Part shown: in pieces, positions 44,825 through 54,518 of the stretch
Numbering within the stretch: position 1 is the first letter of the stretch
Layout of the letters: every line of letters starts with the position of its first letter
Origin: Chionoecetes opilio
Taxonomy: Eukaryota > Arthropoda > Malacostraca > Decapoda > Majidae
DNA: 64,000 nt
Assembly (NCBI GenBank): GCA_016584305.1
Contig: JACEEZ010010078.1
Span: 76,001-140,000 of the forward strand
Direction of reading: 5' to 3'
Program-made: the position numbers and the translations under genes
Notes under the pieces: generated by a model
Database searches by the model: none
What the model saw: only the letters and a program-made list of their open reading frames with translations
Told to the model about the DNA's origin: nothing

Positions 44825-46275
44825 GTCACCGCAAAAAAACTTAGGCCGGGAAAGACGTCCTCAGATTTTTTGCCCTTTTCCGTGGTATTGGTTGAATGTT
44901 CTCGGGTTTGTCATACTATATCTGACATCTCACTGGACTGGAGGTTAGTCTTCAATTCTCCAGATCGCTTAGGCTACACTAAGGTATGAAGGGGAGAGGG
45001 TTGCCGTCTTTGCTCCTTGTGCTTAGATACCCCATATATCCCCTCCTTCCTCTAACCCCTCTCCCAGGTCTACAAGAAGCATTTTGTCTGGCAAATCACT
45101 ATCCATTGTTAAGAAGACACATTTTGTCACTTTGTACAGTGGTGGCAAGTCCATTAGCCAGATAGCAAGGGAGATGGGAATCTCCAGATGTTGTCTCAAT
45201 TTGATGCATGCAGGCTTTAAATGATGAGTTGGTAACTAGTTTCGTGGAAAAAGGGTTAGAACGACCTCGGAAAATGCCAAAGAAGACGATGCTGCATGCT
45301 TGGTCTTCTTTGTCTTCCATGATGCTTGGTAATTTTTGACATTTTCCGAGGTCGTTCTAACCCCTTTTTTCCACGAAACTAGTTACCAACTCATCATATA
45401 AAGCCTGCATGCACCGGATTGAGACAACATTTTTGGAGATTCCCCTTGCTATCTAGCTAATGGACTTGCCACCACTGTACAAAGTGACTATATGTGTCTT
45501 CTTGACAATGGATAGTGATTTGCCAAGCAAAATGCTTCTGTAGACCTGGGAGAGGGGATAGGTCAGTGCTCTTCAACCTTTTTTGATGTCGTCCACCCCT
45601 AGTAGTGATTTGGTAAGACCTGTCCACCGCAATTTTTTTCTCTTTAAAATCTCACGGCTGACATTTTAAATCTAACTATATCATTCTACAAAATATATAG
45701 ACAGGAAAAGACAGCTTCACTCTCATTTTAATTTAACAGTTTACATATTCTTCTGTATCTTTTACTTCAAAATCAGAACAACACCTCTTTTCTACATTGC
45801 TTTTAAATTTTTTCACCTTCAGTTTGAATCCATTTATTTTCCCTATACTTGTAAAAATATCCCCACCCTTGCCTAGTTTTATATCATCAATTTCTTTTCC
45901 ATTATCTATACCAACACGTGGGCATGATCTTGTCCACCCATCTGTCCACCCTAAGACAGCCATCCACCCCTCACTGTCTCGTCCACCTTTAGGTGGACCG
46001 TCTACCCAGGTTGAATAGCACTGGGATAGAGGAAGGAGGGGATATCTGGGGTATCTTAAGCACAAGGAGCAAAGACAGCAACCCTCTCCCCTTCATACCT
46101 TAGTGTAGCCTAAGCGATCTGGAGCACTGAAGACTAACCTCCAGTCCAGTGAGATGTCAGATATAGTATGACAAACCCGAGAACATTCAACCAATACCAC
46201 CGAAAGGGCAAAAAATCTGAAAACTTCTTTCCCGTCCTAAGATTTTTTGCGTCCAAAGTTATTTTGCAGTGCCTG
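44825..46275. mobile_element. giant foldback Tc1/mariner-like element in EMC4 intron
   Basis: The two halves are inverted copies about 490 bases long each, centred near 45322: AAATCACTATCCATTGTTAA (45090) pairs with TTGACAATGGATAGTGATTT (45503), and AGGTATGAAGGGGAGAGGGT (44982) pairs with ACCCTCTCCCCTTCATACCT (46080). It is flanked by TA (44823, 46276), with GTCACCGCAAAA and TTTTGCAGTGCC termini. The left arm encodes LYSGGKSISQIAREMGIS and, after a shift, FRGKRVRTTSENAKED, the first helix-turn-helix and linker of a Tc1-like transposase. The inverted copy repeats it. A hAT MITE (45564-46023) is inserted in the right arm. Confidence 0.9.
45564..46023. mobile_element. hAT-type MITE nested in the foldback
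   Basis: CAGTGCTCTTCAACC at the left and GGTTGAATAGCACTG at the right are inverted. The flanks GGATAGGT and GGATAGAG are a near-perfect 8-bp duplication (6 of 8). Without it the right arm of the host hairpin matches the left arm without a gap. No coding content is seen. Confidence 0.85.
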
Positions 46276-46381
46276 TAGTTACTAGTTGTCTAGACCCAAC
46301 TGACTAACTAACCCAATTGTCCATATTTTTCCAATACCAGTTCAACAATTTGTGAAAAAAGGGATAAACTATTCCAAAGTA

Positions 46382-47525
46382 CAGTAAAACCCTTATAACT
46401 TGGCATGATAGGGGCTCTGGCCCTTGCTGAGTTATGCAATGTCCTCTGATATGGGTTTAAAAAAAAAAAAAAATGGAAATACAGTACTGTAAAAGCATAA
46501 AAACTACACTTACCAGTGAACGGGTAGAATGTGCTGGATTTGATATCAAACTCAGCACAAATAGCACGCATGGACATACCTGCACCCATCCTTGCCAGCA
46601 CTTTCACCTTTTCCTGCAGGCTCAGGCTCTTCAATTTCATTCCCTTCCTGCTGGAGACACCCTTGCGTGATGGAGCTGACATCTTGATATACAGTACTAT
46701 ATGATGTAATCCCAAAACACGTAAAATAGGTGGCAAAGTAAAGCGAAGGTCGGGTACCAGTGCGTAGGCTGAGCCGTGTTTTTGTCGTCCAAGCACCGTC
46801 TTGGATTACGAATCCCAATCCAATAACACTTGCTGAAATGTGTGTTATACTACTTTGTGATATTGTTTGCAGTGTTTTGCGTTGATTATTATTTCGGCTC
46901 CTACCAAGCTTGTTGTGTTTTTGAAGCAGAAACCAATCCTTTTTCAATTTCGACAAAAAACGGAATTTGTATCCAAGACGGTGCTTGGACGACATAAACA
47001 CGGCTCAGCAGCTGACAGCCTACAGTGCCCTACACGCTGGTGCCCGACCTTTGCTTTACTTTGCCACCTATTTTACGTGTTTTGGGATTACATCATACAG
47101 TACTGTATTTCAAGATGTCAGCTCCATCATGCAAGGGTGTCTCCAGCAGGAAGGGAATGAAATTGAAGAGCCTGAGCCTGCAGGAAAAGGTCAAAAGGAC
47201 AAAAACACGACTTTATGCGACTGAGGATATGCCGAGTGTAAGCAAAGAGATGCAGTTATAACATCAATATGCCGAGATACATTATTTTTTGCCGACTTTC
47301 TGTTTACATGTATACACAAGAGATTGTGAGGGCATGATATGCCAAGTGAAAACCAAGAGATGCAGTTTAGGGGAGGCGATAGCAGAGTAGTTAGCGTCAC
47401 CGAGTGGCATTCTCGAAGACCCGAGTTCGATCCCGAGTGAGACCCATAAATCCACTTGAAATCTTTCTGCACCGGCGAGTGGCCTAAGAACACCCACATG
47501 CCCTGTCCATTAACTCTACCTTCGA
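46382..47525. mobile_element. Tigger-3 foldback, copy 2 (truncated)
   Basis: It is colinear with 36875-38036: the TIR CAGTAAAACCCTTATAACT after TA (46380), the minus transposase N-terminus (46485-46683: SLQEKVKVLARMGAGMSMRA), the inverted plus copy (47115-47205) and the 5' part of the same SINE (47370-47524). It breaks off inside the SINE at 47525. Both copies share the SINE at the same position, so the SINE inserted before this family amplified. Confidence 0.85.
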
Positions 47526-48641
47526 TAATATTCAGTTCGTGAATATTATCAGTAAGCTTGTGATTACATAAAGTGAACAGTTGGCAGTTCTTCAAAATTT
47601 CAAAGGTGCTATTTACCAAGCTAGTGAACCACTGTGAATACTTTACAATGGTGTTACTATATGTAATGTAATTATCAACTGCTTACTTTTCATTCATTAC
47701 TTCTTTTCAATCAGATGTAGTAAAATGTTTCCACCTGAGATGTCCCATTGGACTCCGCTCCTAAGTTGTCTTTAAATATGTGGAATTCCTTGTTCAAGGC
47801 AGATGCGGTTTTAAAGGATGAGCTACGACATGGCAACTCATGGGCACAAGAGACTGCTAGCTGACGAATGCACACAAAAATTAAGATCTGAATTTTTGGT
47901 ATCAATTAGTTTGTTTGATTCAGTTTGTCATGCATGAGATAGCTTCCTAAAAATTCTTATAAATAATATCATTGTGAGTTGTGAAAATTTTAATAACTTT
48001 TTCCAATACAAATAACTAATATGATGGGATTACATTCCAAACCCCATTAAAAAAGATACAATTTTACCATGCGTTAATGAAAATTGTGAAATAGAGTAGG
48101 TAGTTTGTGTTTCATCATGTTCTTCTACATGGCTAGAGGAATGTATAGTTATGGATATGTTTACATCCTGTCTTTGGAATCTTATCAAAGTGTAGTGCTC
48201 TCACCACATTTGACAGCCATACCTATTGCCACCATATCTCCATCAGCTTGCCTTTGACAGTGGTGCTTCTCTTCATCAGGATCAGTTTCCGTAGAAGTTT
48301 TTATATACAAATATTAGAAAGATAGAAGCAGGTATCAGAGCACATCGCTCAGCAGACACCATGATAGCGGAGCATGCTCCTCTGTGCTTATTTGCACTTA
48401 TATGGAGGATTGCCTGTATAATCCACTATTAAAACAGGCAATTATGACAAATTGCCTTGGATGAGTATATTTATTTACATACAGTGATCATTTTTATGTT
48501 AGATTTTGCTGGTTGCAAGAAGACTTGAGTATGTCATGTGATTGCAATGGGGCTTTCATAAATGACGCTCAGGGCACCATCACGGCAGTGAATCAAGAAG
48601 GGCTAAGAGAAACAAAAGATTTATTAATCTTTGATTAGAAT
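47526..48641. other. EMC4 intron 1, distal part
   Basis: AT-rich intronic sequence with no recognised repeat or exon. Confidence 0.6.
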
Positions 48642-48928
48642 ATGTCAAGGATCATAGAGGGCTTACAACCTTATTATCTAGCAAATTGCCAATTATATGT
48701 ATGTCTAGAATCATAGAGGGATACAATCATATTATCTAACAAATTACCAATTATATGTATGTCTAGGATCATAGTGAAACAACCCTATTATCTAGCAAAT
48801 TGCCAATTATATGTATGTCTAGGATCATAGTGAAACAACCCTATTATCTAGCAAATTGCCAATTATATGTATGTCTATAATCATAGAGGGATACAACCTT
48901 ATTATCTAGCAAATTGCCAATTATATGA
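48642..48928. repeat. five-copy tandem repeat, about 56-bp unit
   Basis: ATGTCTAGGATCATAG with TATTATCTAGCAAATTGCCA and ATTATATGT recurs five times with small differences (GTGAAACAACC versus GAGGGATACAACC). It lies about 260 bases before the exon 2 acceptor. It should be length-polymorphic. Confidence 0.95.
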
Positions 48929-49184
48929 AGTCTCAAGCTTCCTGCAAACTGGATTGATGAAGTTTTACTGAAATATTATTACCTTGTGATTGCCACATCC
49001 ATGCTGTTTCTTAAACCATGATGTGATGATAATAATTGATTATAATGGTAGTAACTAATTTACTACTGTATCCCACAAATATTATTTGCAAAACGATGAT
49101 TGATCAGCACTTTACATGTGATTTTCTGTAACTTTGTGTCTTCTTCACTGAGGCCAACCAACCCTACCCATCCCCCTGCCACAG

Positions 49185-49340
49185 GTGCCAATGAACCTGT
49201 TCCTGATGTTCATGGCTGGGAACAGCATCAGCATCTTTCCCATCATGATGGTGGGTATGATGCTTCTGCGACCCATCAAGGCTCTGTGGGCCACCGGTGC
49301 CACCTTCAGGACCATTGAGGGCACCCACTCTGGCCTCCAG
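49185..49340 (+). CDS. EMC4: EMC4, exon 2
   Basis: Fifty-two codons, phase 0 on both sides, from a CCCTGCCACAG acceptor to a GTGAGT donor. It encodes [20 protein letters not shown], the EMC4 family signature and first transmembrane helix, followed by [20 protein letters not shown] and the loop EGTHSGLQ. The M-A-G-N and IFP motifs align with the human PMNLFIMYMAGNTISIFP segment. Confidence 0.95.
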
Positions 49341-49509
49341 GTGAGTAGGTTCAGGATTATCTTCTTAACTGAATTTTGCTCATAATTCAATACTTTTTTA
49401 TATGTATATTCTGAGAGAAAAAAAAATTACTGCTATACAAATAAGCCATTTTACCCATATTCACCATAGCAATAGAAGTCCTGTCATTCTGCTTTTCTTC
49501 CTAATTCAG

Positions 49510-49668
49510 AAACTGATCTACCTGCTGGGAAACCTAGTCAACGTTGGTTTAGCCCTGTACAAGTGTCACAGCATGGGCTTGCTGCCGACCCATGCCTCGG
49601 ATTGGCTAGCATTCCAGGAGCCAGCTATACAGATGGAATTCTCTCATGGAGGCATGGTGTTAGGCTAG
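49510..49668 (+). CDS. EMC4: EMC4, exon 3 and stop
   Basis: The exon starts after CTAATTCAG and encodes [20 protein letters not shown] (second transmembrane helix) and [15 protein letters not shown], the most conserved EMC4 C-terminal stretch, ending [11 protein letters not shown] and TAG at 49666. Intron 2 is 169 bases. Total protein 172 residues against 183 in human; the deficit is in the N-terminal low-complexity part. No frameshift or lost motif is seen, so the gene looks functional. Confidence 0.95.
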   Translation, partial: KLIYLLGNLVNVGLALYKCHSMGLLPTHASDWLAFQEPAIQMEFSHGGMVLG

Positions 49669-50350
49669 GCTGGGTTAAGGGAGAGCCATAGGGTGTCTGG
49701 GGTATGTATGTCATGCAGGTGATGTGTATACCCTAATTTGTCCTTAAGTTGTTTTTGCTTATTTTCTTAGTAATACAAATATTGGCTGTTAGATAGATCT
49801 GCATTCCCTATCTGGACTGTGGTGTATATTCTTCCCCTTTTCATTTCTGCTGGTGGCACAGTTGTGAGTTGACACCTATAGCTGATAATGCTATACTCCT
49901 CCATTCACCACCACATGCATGCCCAGTACAGGTCCCATCATATCCAGACTGGCATATTACCTTTGTGAAAGGAAGGCTTTTGAATGGTGTGGAAATGGAT
50001 CTTTACCCCTTGACAGTAGTGGGAACAGTTCCATTAATCTGCAGGCTGCTAAGTATGGAGGCTGACTTTTTCATTAGCAGATTATTTTTTCCTTTAACTT
50101 AGATAACTGTTTAGGGACCAATTAGCTTCTGCAAAATTTAGTTTTACTAACGTTAAGTCTGCTAACCCCAAAATCATACATGTTTGTTTCTGTCTGTTAA
50201 AAGATAACCTCATCTTTCAAACCCTGGCTGTGAGCAGCTCAGGCATATGGAGCCAAGACACCATGCGGGACATGCACACCTCTCTATGTTCCAGCGTACA
50301 CATACCCCACAGACTGACCACAATGAAAAATGAACATATTTTGGTTCTGC
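49669..50350. other. EMC4 3' UTR and flank
   Basis: No clear AATAAA poly(A) signal was found within the first 300 bases after the stop. The region ends at the RTE insertion. A frame is open from about 50184 through the RTE target site (see findings). Confidence 0.5.
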
Positions 50351-50360
50351 TTAAGGATCT

Positions 50361-51390
50361 ATTTGATGAGTGGTCTGTACTCTGGCACTGAGAGTACTGT
50401 GAAGTGTGGGGGAGGTGTATCCAGCTTCTTTCCTGTTAATACAGGAGTGAGGCAAGGGTGCGTCCTTGCCCCATCACTTTTCAACACTTGTATGGACTGG
50501 GTATTGGGCAAAGTTGTAGATCAAAGTGATTGTGGAGCATCCCTCGGCAACACCAAGATCATTGATCTTGTTTTTGCCGATGATGCAGTAATCTTTACTG
50601 AGTCACTGGAGGTCCTGGTGATGGCTCTCGAGGCGCTGCACGAGGAGGCAAAGCCTTTGGGACTTGAGGTCTCCTGGTTTAAGACCAAGGTCCAGGTGTT
50701 TGGAGGCTTACTAGATGAAACAGTACAGTCTGTTCATGCGTGCGGCGAGGACATTGAGATCTTGGAAAGTTTTACATACCTTGGTAGCGCAGTCCTTAAT
50801 GACGGGCAGGTCACGTCAAGAAGTCTTACGGCGGATTGGCATAGCCCACAGTGTTATGGACTCGCTCAGCAGGAGTATTTGGCGTTGTCGGTACCTGTGC
50901 AGGAGGACAAAGATCTGGATCTTCAAGTTGCTTGTGATCCCTGTCTTACTCTATGGGTGTGAGACATGGACACTAAATAGCGACTTGAAGAGACTAATCG
51001 ATGCCTTTGATAATAAGTGTCTTCACAGAATCATGGGGTATCGCTGGGATGATTACGTGTCAAATCAGCGATTGCACCGTGAGACTGAATCGAAGCCTAT
51101 TACCTGCATAGTCCGTCAGCGCCAACTTTGATTATATGGTCATGTGGCACGCTACCCTGAAACTGATCCTTCCCATCGGGTTGTATCTGTAAGAGACAAT
51201 CCGGCGTGGAGGAGGCCAAGGGGGTGCCCACAAGGCTCGTGGCTGGGGCAAGTTGATGTTTCTTGTCGAGATCTGCTTGGTATGGGAAAGGAGCCTGCAT
51301 GGGGACTCGCGCGTGGTGACCCCCGGGAGTGGCGTCGTAGGATGGGCGAGACGACGCGCCCCCCGGCGTATGCCCCCAATGATTGATTGA
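50361..51390 (+). mobile_element. RTE LINE, 5'-truncated, clean target duplication
   Basis: TTAAGGATCT flanks it at 50351-50360 and 51391-51400. The 3' tail is AATGATTGATTGA. It encodes the second half of the RT (GVRQGCVLAPSLFNTCMDWV, LVFADDAVIF) and the C-terminal region, with frameshifts near 50815 and 51130. It is about 95% similar in appearance to the copy at 34915-39009 and lacks that copy's CR1 insertion. Confidence 0.95.
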
Positions 51391-51400
51391 TTAAGGATCT

Positions 51401-51792
51401 TGGGACTCTTGATGGCCAGGTTTGCAAGAACTAGCTCAACCAGAAGTCTCAGAACCAGACGCCCTACCTGGAGGACTACTTTGTCCATGTCAAGGGATAA
51501 ATACATTGGTGACCACCATCAAGGGACATGTGTCAAGTTTCCAAAACTTAAAGTTGTAATTCACTATTTCTAAGGAGCAACTTTCAGGGTTTTAGGAAAA
51601 AAAATTAATGATAAAAATTTGCAGTTTATGATAATCGTTAGCTTCTGATTAATATTTTTGCTGTTTATTGGTTTGATATTATTGAAGTTCAGTTTTGAGT
51701 TAGCAGATCAGCGGTCATAGTAGGTAGCTTAACTTTTCTGTTAAAATATACAATTGCCACATTGTTTCAATACTGGCTCATTTTCGGAGATA
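51401..51792. other. no confident feature
   Basis: The first 100 bases hold a short open frame (QNQTPYLEDYFVHVKG, stop at about 51500) continuous with the frame before the RTE insertion; it is discussed as a finding. The remainder is AT-rich. Confidence 0.4.
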
Positions 51793-52537
51793 TACCGTAA
51801 ATGGCGGCGTACAAGTCAACCCCAAGATTATTAGCTCAAGATTACGGGTTAGGCCTATACTTGCCGTATAAGTCAGCCCCCAAAATACGGTAGGCTACTG
51901 GTAGGCCTAAGCTTAAATGTGGATAGGCTACGGTACGGTATACGGTAACTTCTCACAAAAACACATGACACCACACCACTTATATGAAGATATGAATCTT
52001 TACTATAAGTCCGCCTCTTGTTTTCACTTGAAAAACACCGTAGTCCCCTGATAGTACCGCTACATACTGTATATTATAGTAAAACACGGTAGTATGACTG
52101 GACTGGACTTACCAGTGCCCTCCTCCATTTGCATTGGACTGCTCAAAAAGTGGCGCATATTGTAGTTGTCTGACTGGCCACTTAGGTTCAGTGGCGTTCC
52201 GGTCAGTGTTTACAAACTGTGTATCAGCTGTTGGAAACAGTCGATGGTTTTGTGTTGATATAAACTGAATTTTTATTATTATTTTCTTACTTATATATAA
52301 ATCTGTGTTAAATATGTTAAGTAAGTTCACCGAACACAAGTTTTAGTTGGAAATATTTGTGGTAACCTGCTGGAGTTATGGTAAGTGGTGTACAGCGATT
52401 GTTAGTAGTGCTGATCCATTTGTTTGCCACTCGGTGGTAAAGGTTCGCATTTTATCCTAGCCGTATAAGTCGACCCCTAGTTTTGGAAAGATTTTTTCAG
52501 GCTCAAAGAGTCTACTTTTACGCCGCCATTCACGGTA
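51793..52537. mobile_element. MITE with TACCGT(A/G)AATGGCGGCG ends
   Basis: The left end TACCGTAAATGGCGGCGTA and right end TACGCCGCCATTCACGGTA are inverted copies starting at TA. GCCGTATAAGTC-ACCCC motifs lie near both ends, also inverted. It resembles the terminus at 4308. The interior has no transposase. Confidence 0.8.
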
Positions 52538-53152
52538 ACTACAGCAAAGTTTTCTCCTCTTGTATTTAATTGAATAGCTTTTTATCATTTTATTTGTGTT
52601 TAATGCTATTTTGACCCACTGCTTCTTTCATAAATGAAGTAAAATCACAGTAATCTAACATGTAATGCGGGCCAAGAAGTTGTTTAGAGTGGTCGCCTCT
52701 GGTGGCAGATATGTAACTTCAAAAGTCCCCATTGTTGTTTATGTGCTTATTCTTGTAGGTGACTAGATCACAGCAGTGTATTAGAGTCCTGATTATATCA
52801 TGCCATCAGTTCTCTTAATATTTCTTCATCCATGAAATTAAATACACTATTAATTTCATATTAGCAAATAGTATGTCTCCTGTGATGACATTATCTTTGT
52901 GATGAATTTACGTTACATTATCAAGTATTTCTCCTTTGCCAGTTTCTCAGTTTTCTATCTCATATTTATGTTTCATCATTTCCTAATTTTGCCACTGCTA
53001 TCTACCATCAGTTTCTTAATTACATCCCTTTACTGTTTGGTATCCTTCATAGCTGCATGTTGATTTATCCAGTATGGTCTTTTATTACTTCTACATCTTT
53101 AATAAATTTCAATACTTTCTTTTCATCCTCTTCTGCTCTCCTGTATCCAGCC
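52538..53152. other. no feature recognised
   Basis: AT-rich sequence without gene-like frames or repeats seen elsewhere in the window. Confidence 0.5.
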
Positions 53153-53726
53153 TTAAAGTAATCGTCCAGACCCATTTCTTCTTTGCATAAATATGTTGTT
53201 CATTTAAAACCCCTAATCCACAAAAAAGAATTCATTTCCACGCCTTATTTCCGTAAAAACACGACTTTTGTAAAAAGCGCGGGGAAAAAATCTGCACCAT
53301 TCCAGCCGCCGTGCGAATATTACTGATGACGTCAGAGGAGGTGTTTCACCGAGAGAGAGAGAGAGAGAGAGAGATGATGGAGTCCTTCAAGAATCTGCCA
53401 TTATTTACCCTACTTCATCCCCAACACCGACCCACATTCCACAACACCCACCCCCGTTCCCACCCACATTCCCACTTCCAATACCCACCCCCGCTTCCAC
53501 ACCACCAACACCCATCCCCGCTTCCTCACCACCAACACCCATCCCTGCTAACCCCACCACCAACACCCATCCCCGCTTCCCATAATATTTACATATTTTG
53601 ATTGCAGATTATTTAAAAATGGCCGACTATGCAAAAGTGACGACATATTCTTGATATATTCGATAATGGCTATATTTTGACTGCATTAAATCAGGAATGA
53701 TGAAATGCTCTGGACGATTACTCTAA
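53153..53726. mobile_element. MITE-A, complete copy
   Basis: The ends TTAAAGTAATCGTCCAGA and TCTGGACGATTACTCTAAA are inverted. Inside are a (GA)n tract (53352-53373) and a minisatellite of about 27 bases (CACCAACACCCATCCCCGCT, 53490-53585). Partial copies are at 541-685 and 42120-42330. The target duplication is not resolved. Confidence 0.75.
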
Positions 53727-54169
53727 ATATTTTATCTTAATCTTGAAACCTTCATTACCATTTTTTTTTATCTCACTGACACCTTCATGTTTCCATGTTT
53801 TATTTGGAAATTTTCATTCGTTATTTGATACTTATCATGATCCTAGAACGTACTGTTTCTGCAATATCTGTTCAAAGAAATATCCATCCTGTTGTCAGTC
53901 ACTTCTACACACATGATCTTCATTTATCAGTACATATAGGGACACACAGATCTTGTAACGCATCAACCCAGGTAAATAAAATTTTCTCTAACAAAGCTAA
54001 TTTCACCATCCTGTTGCATTTGAGAGAGAGAAAGAGAAGAGGGGAGGAATGTAAGTTATCGTTATTATTCAACTATTGAGGTTTTGTTTGCTTTTGAATA
54101 ATTGATGCTTGCTTATTGACAGTTGTTTAATTTAAATTAATCTTTGGATTTTCGTTCTGGTGGTGTGTT
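53727..54169. other. no feature recognised
   Basis: AT-rich. A 94-codon frame at 53795-54079 has no family features. Confidence 0.5.
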
Positions 54170-54518
54170 GGGTAGTTCCCAACTCTAGGTAGAGACAATT
54201 TGGGCCTTTTCTGTTTTAACTAGCCCCTGCTTACCTAGCAGAGAATGGGTACGGGATTTAATACCCTTTCACTGCTGGACACAATATTTTACATACTGGT
54301 CACCGCTGGACTCTGAAAGACTAATTGATTTTTTCAGGTACTTGACAATATTGACAAGTTTTTGAGGGTGGGGTTTGCTAGGGTGCTAGGATGCTAGGGT
54401 GTCAAGCTCGAGCTCGAGCTTGATCTTGATCTTGATCTTGATCTTGATCTTGATTTGGGAGTCACCCAGCAGATGCTGTCAGTGAAGCCTTTGGTCCGGC
54501 GTTCTCCCACACATGTAA
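54170..54518 (-). repeat. S1-type block with (CTTGAT)n
   Basis: AGCAGAGAATGGGTACGGG (54239), then a GAGCTC/CTTGAT run (54410-54457) and GGGAGTCACCCAGCAGATGC to GTTCTCCCACACATG. It abuts the 3' end of LINE E at 54519. Confidence 0.6.

Noticed and set aside
48642..48928. CRISPR-like array
   Set aside because: Units are directly adjacent without unique spacers, in an intron of a eukaryotic gene.
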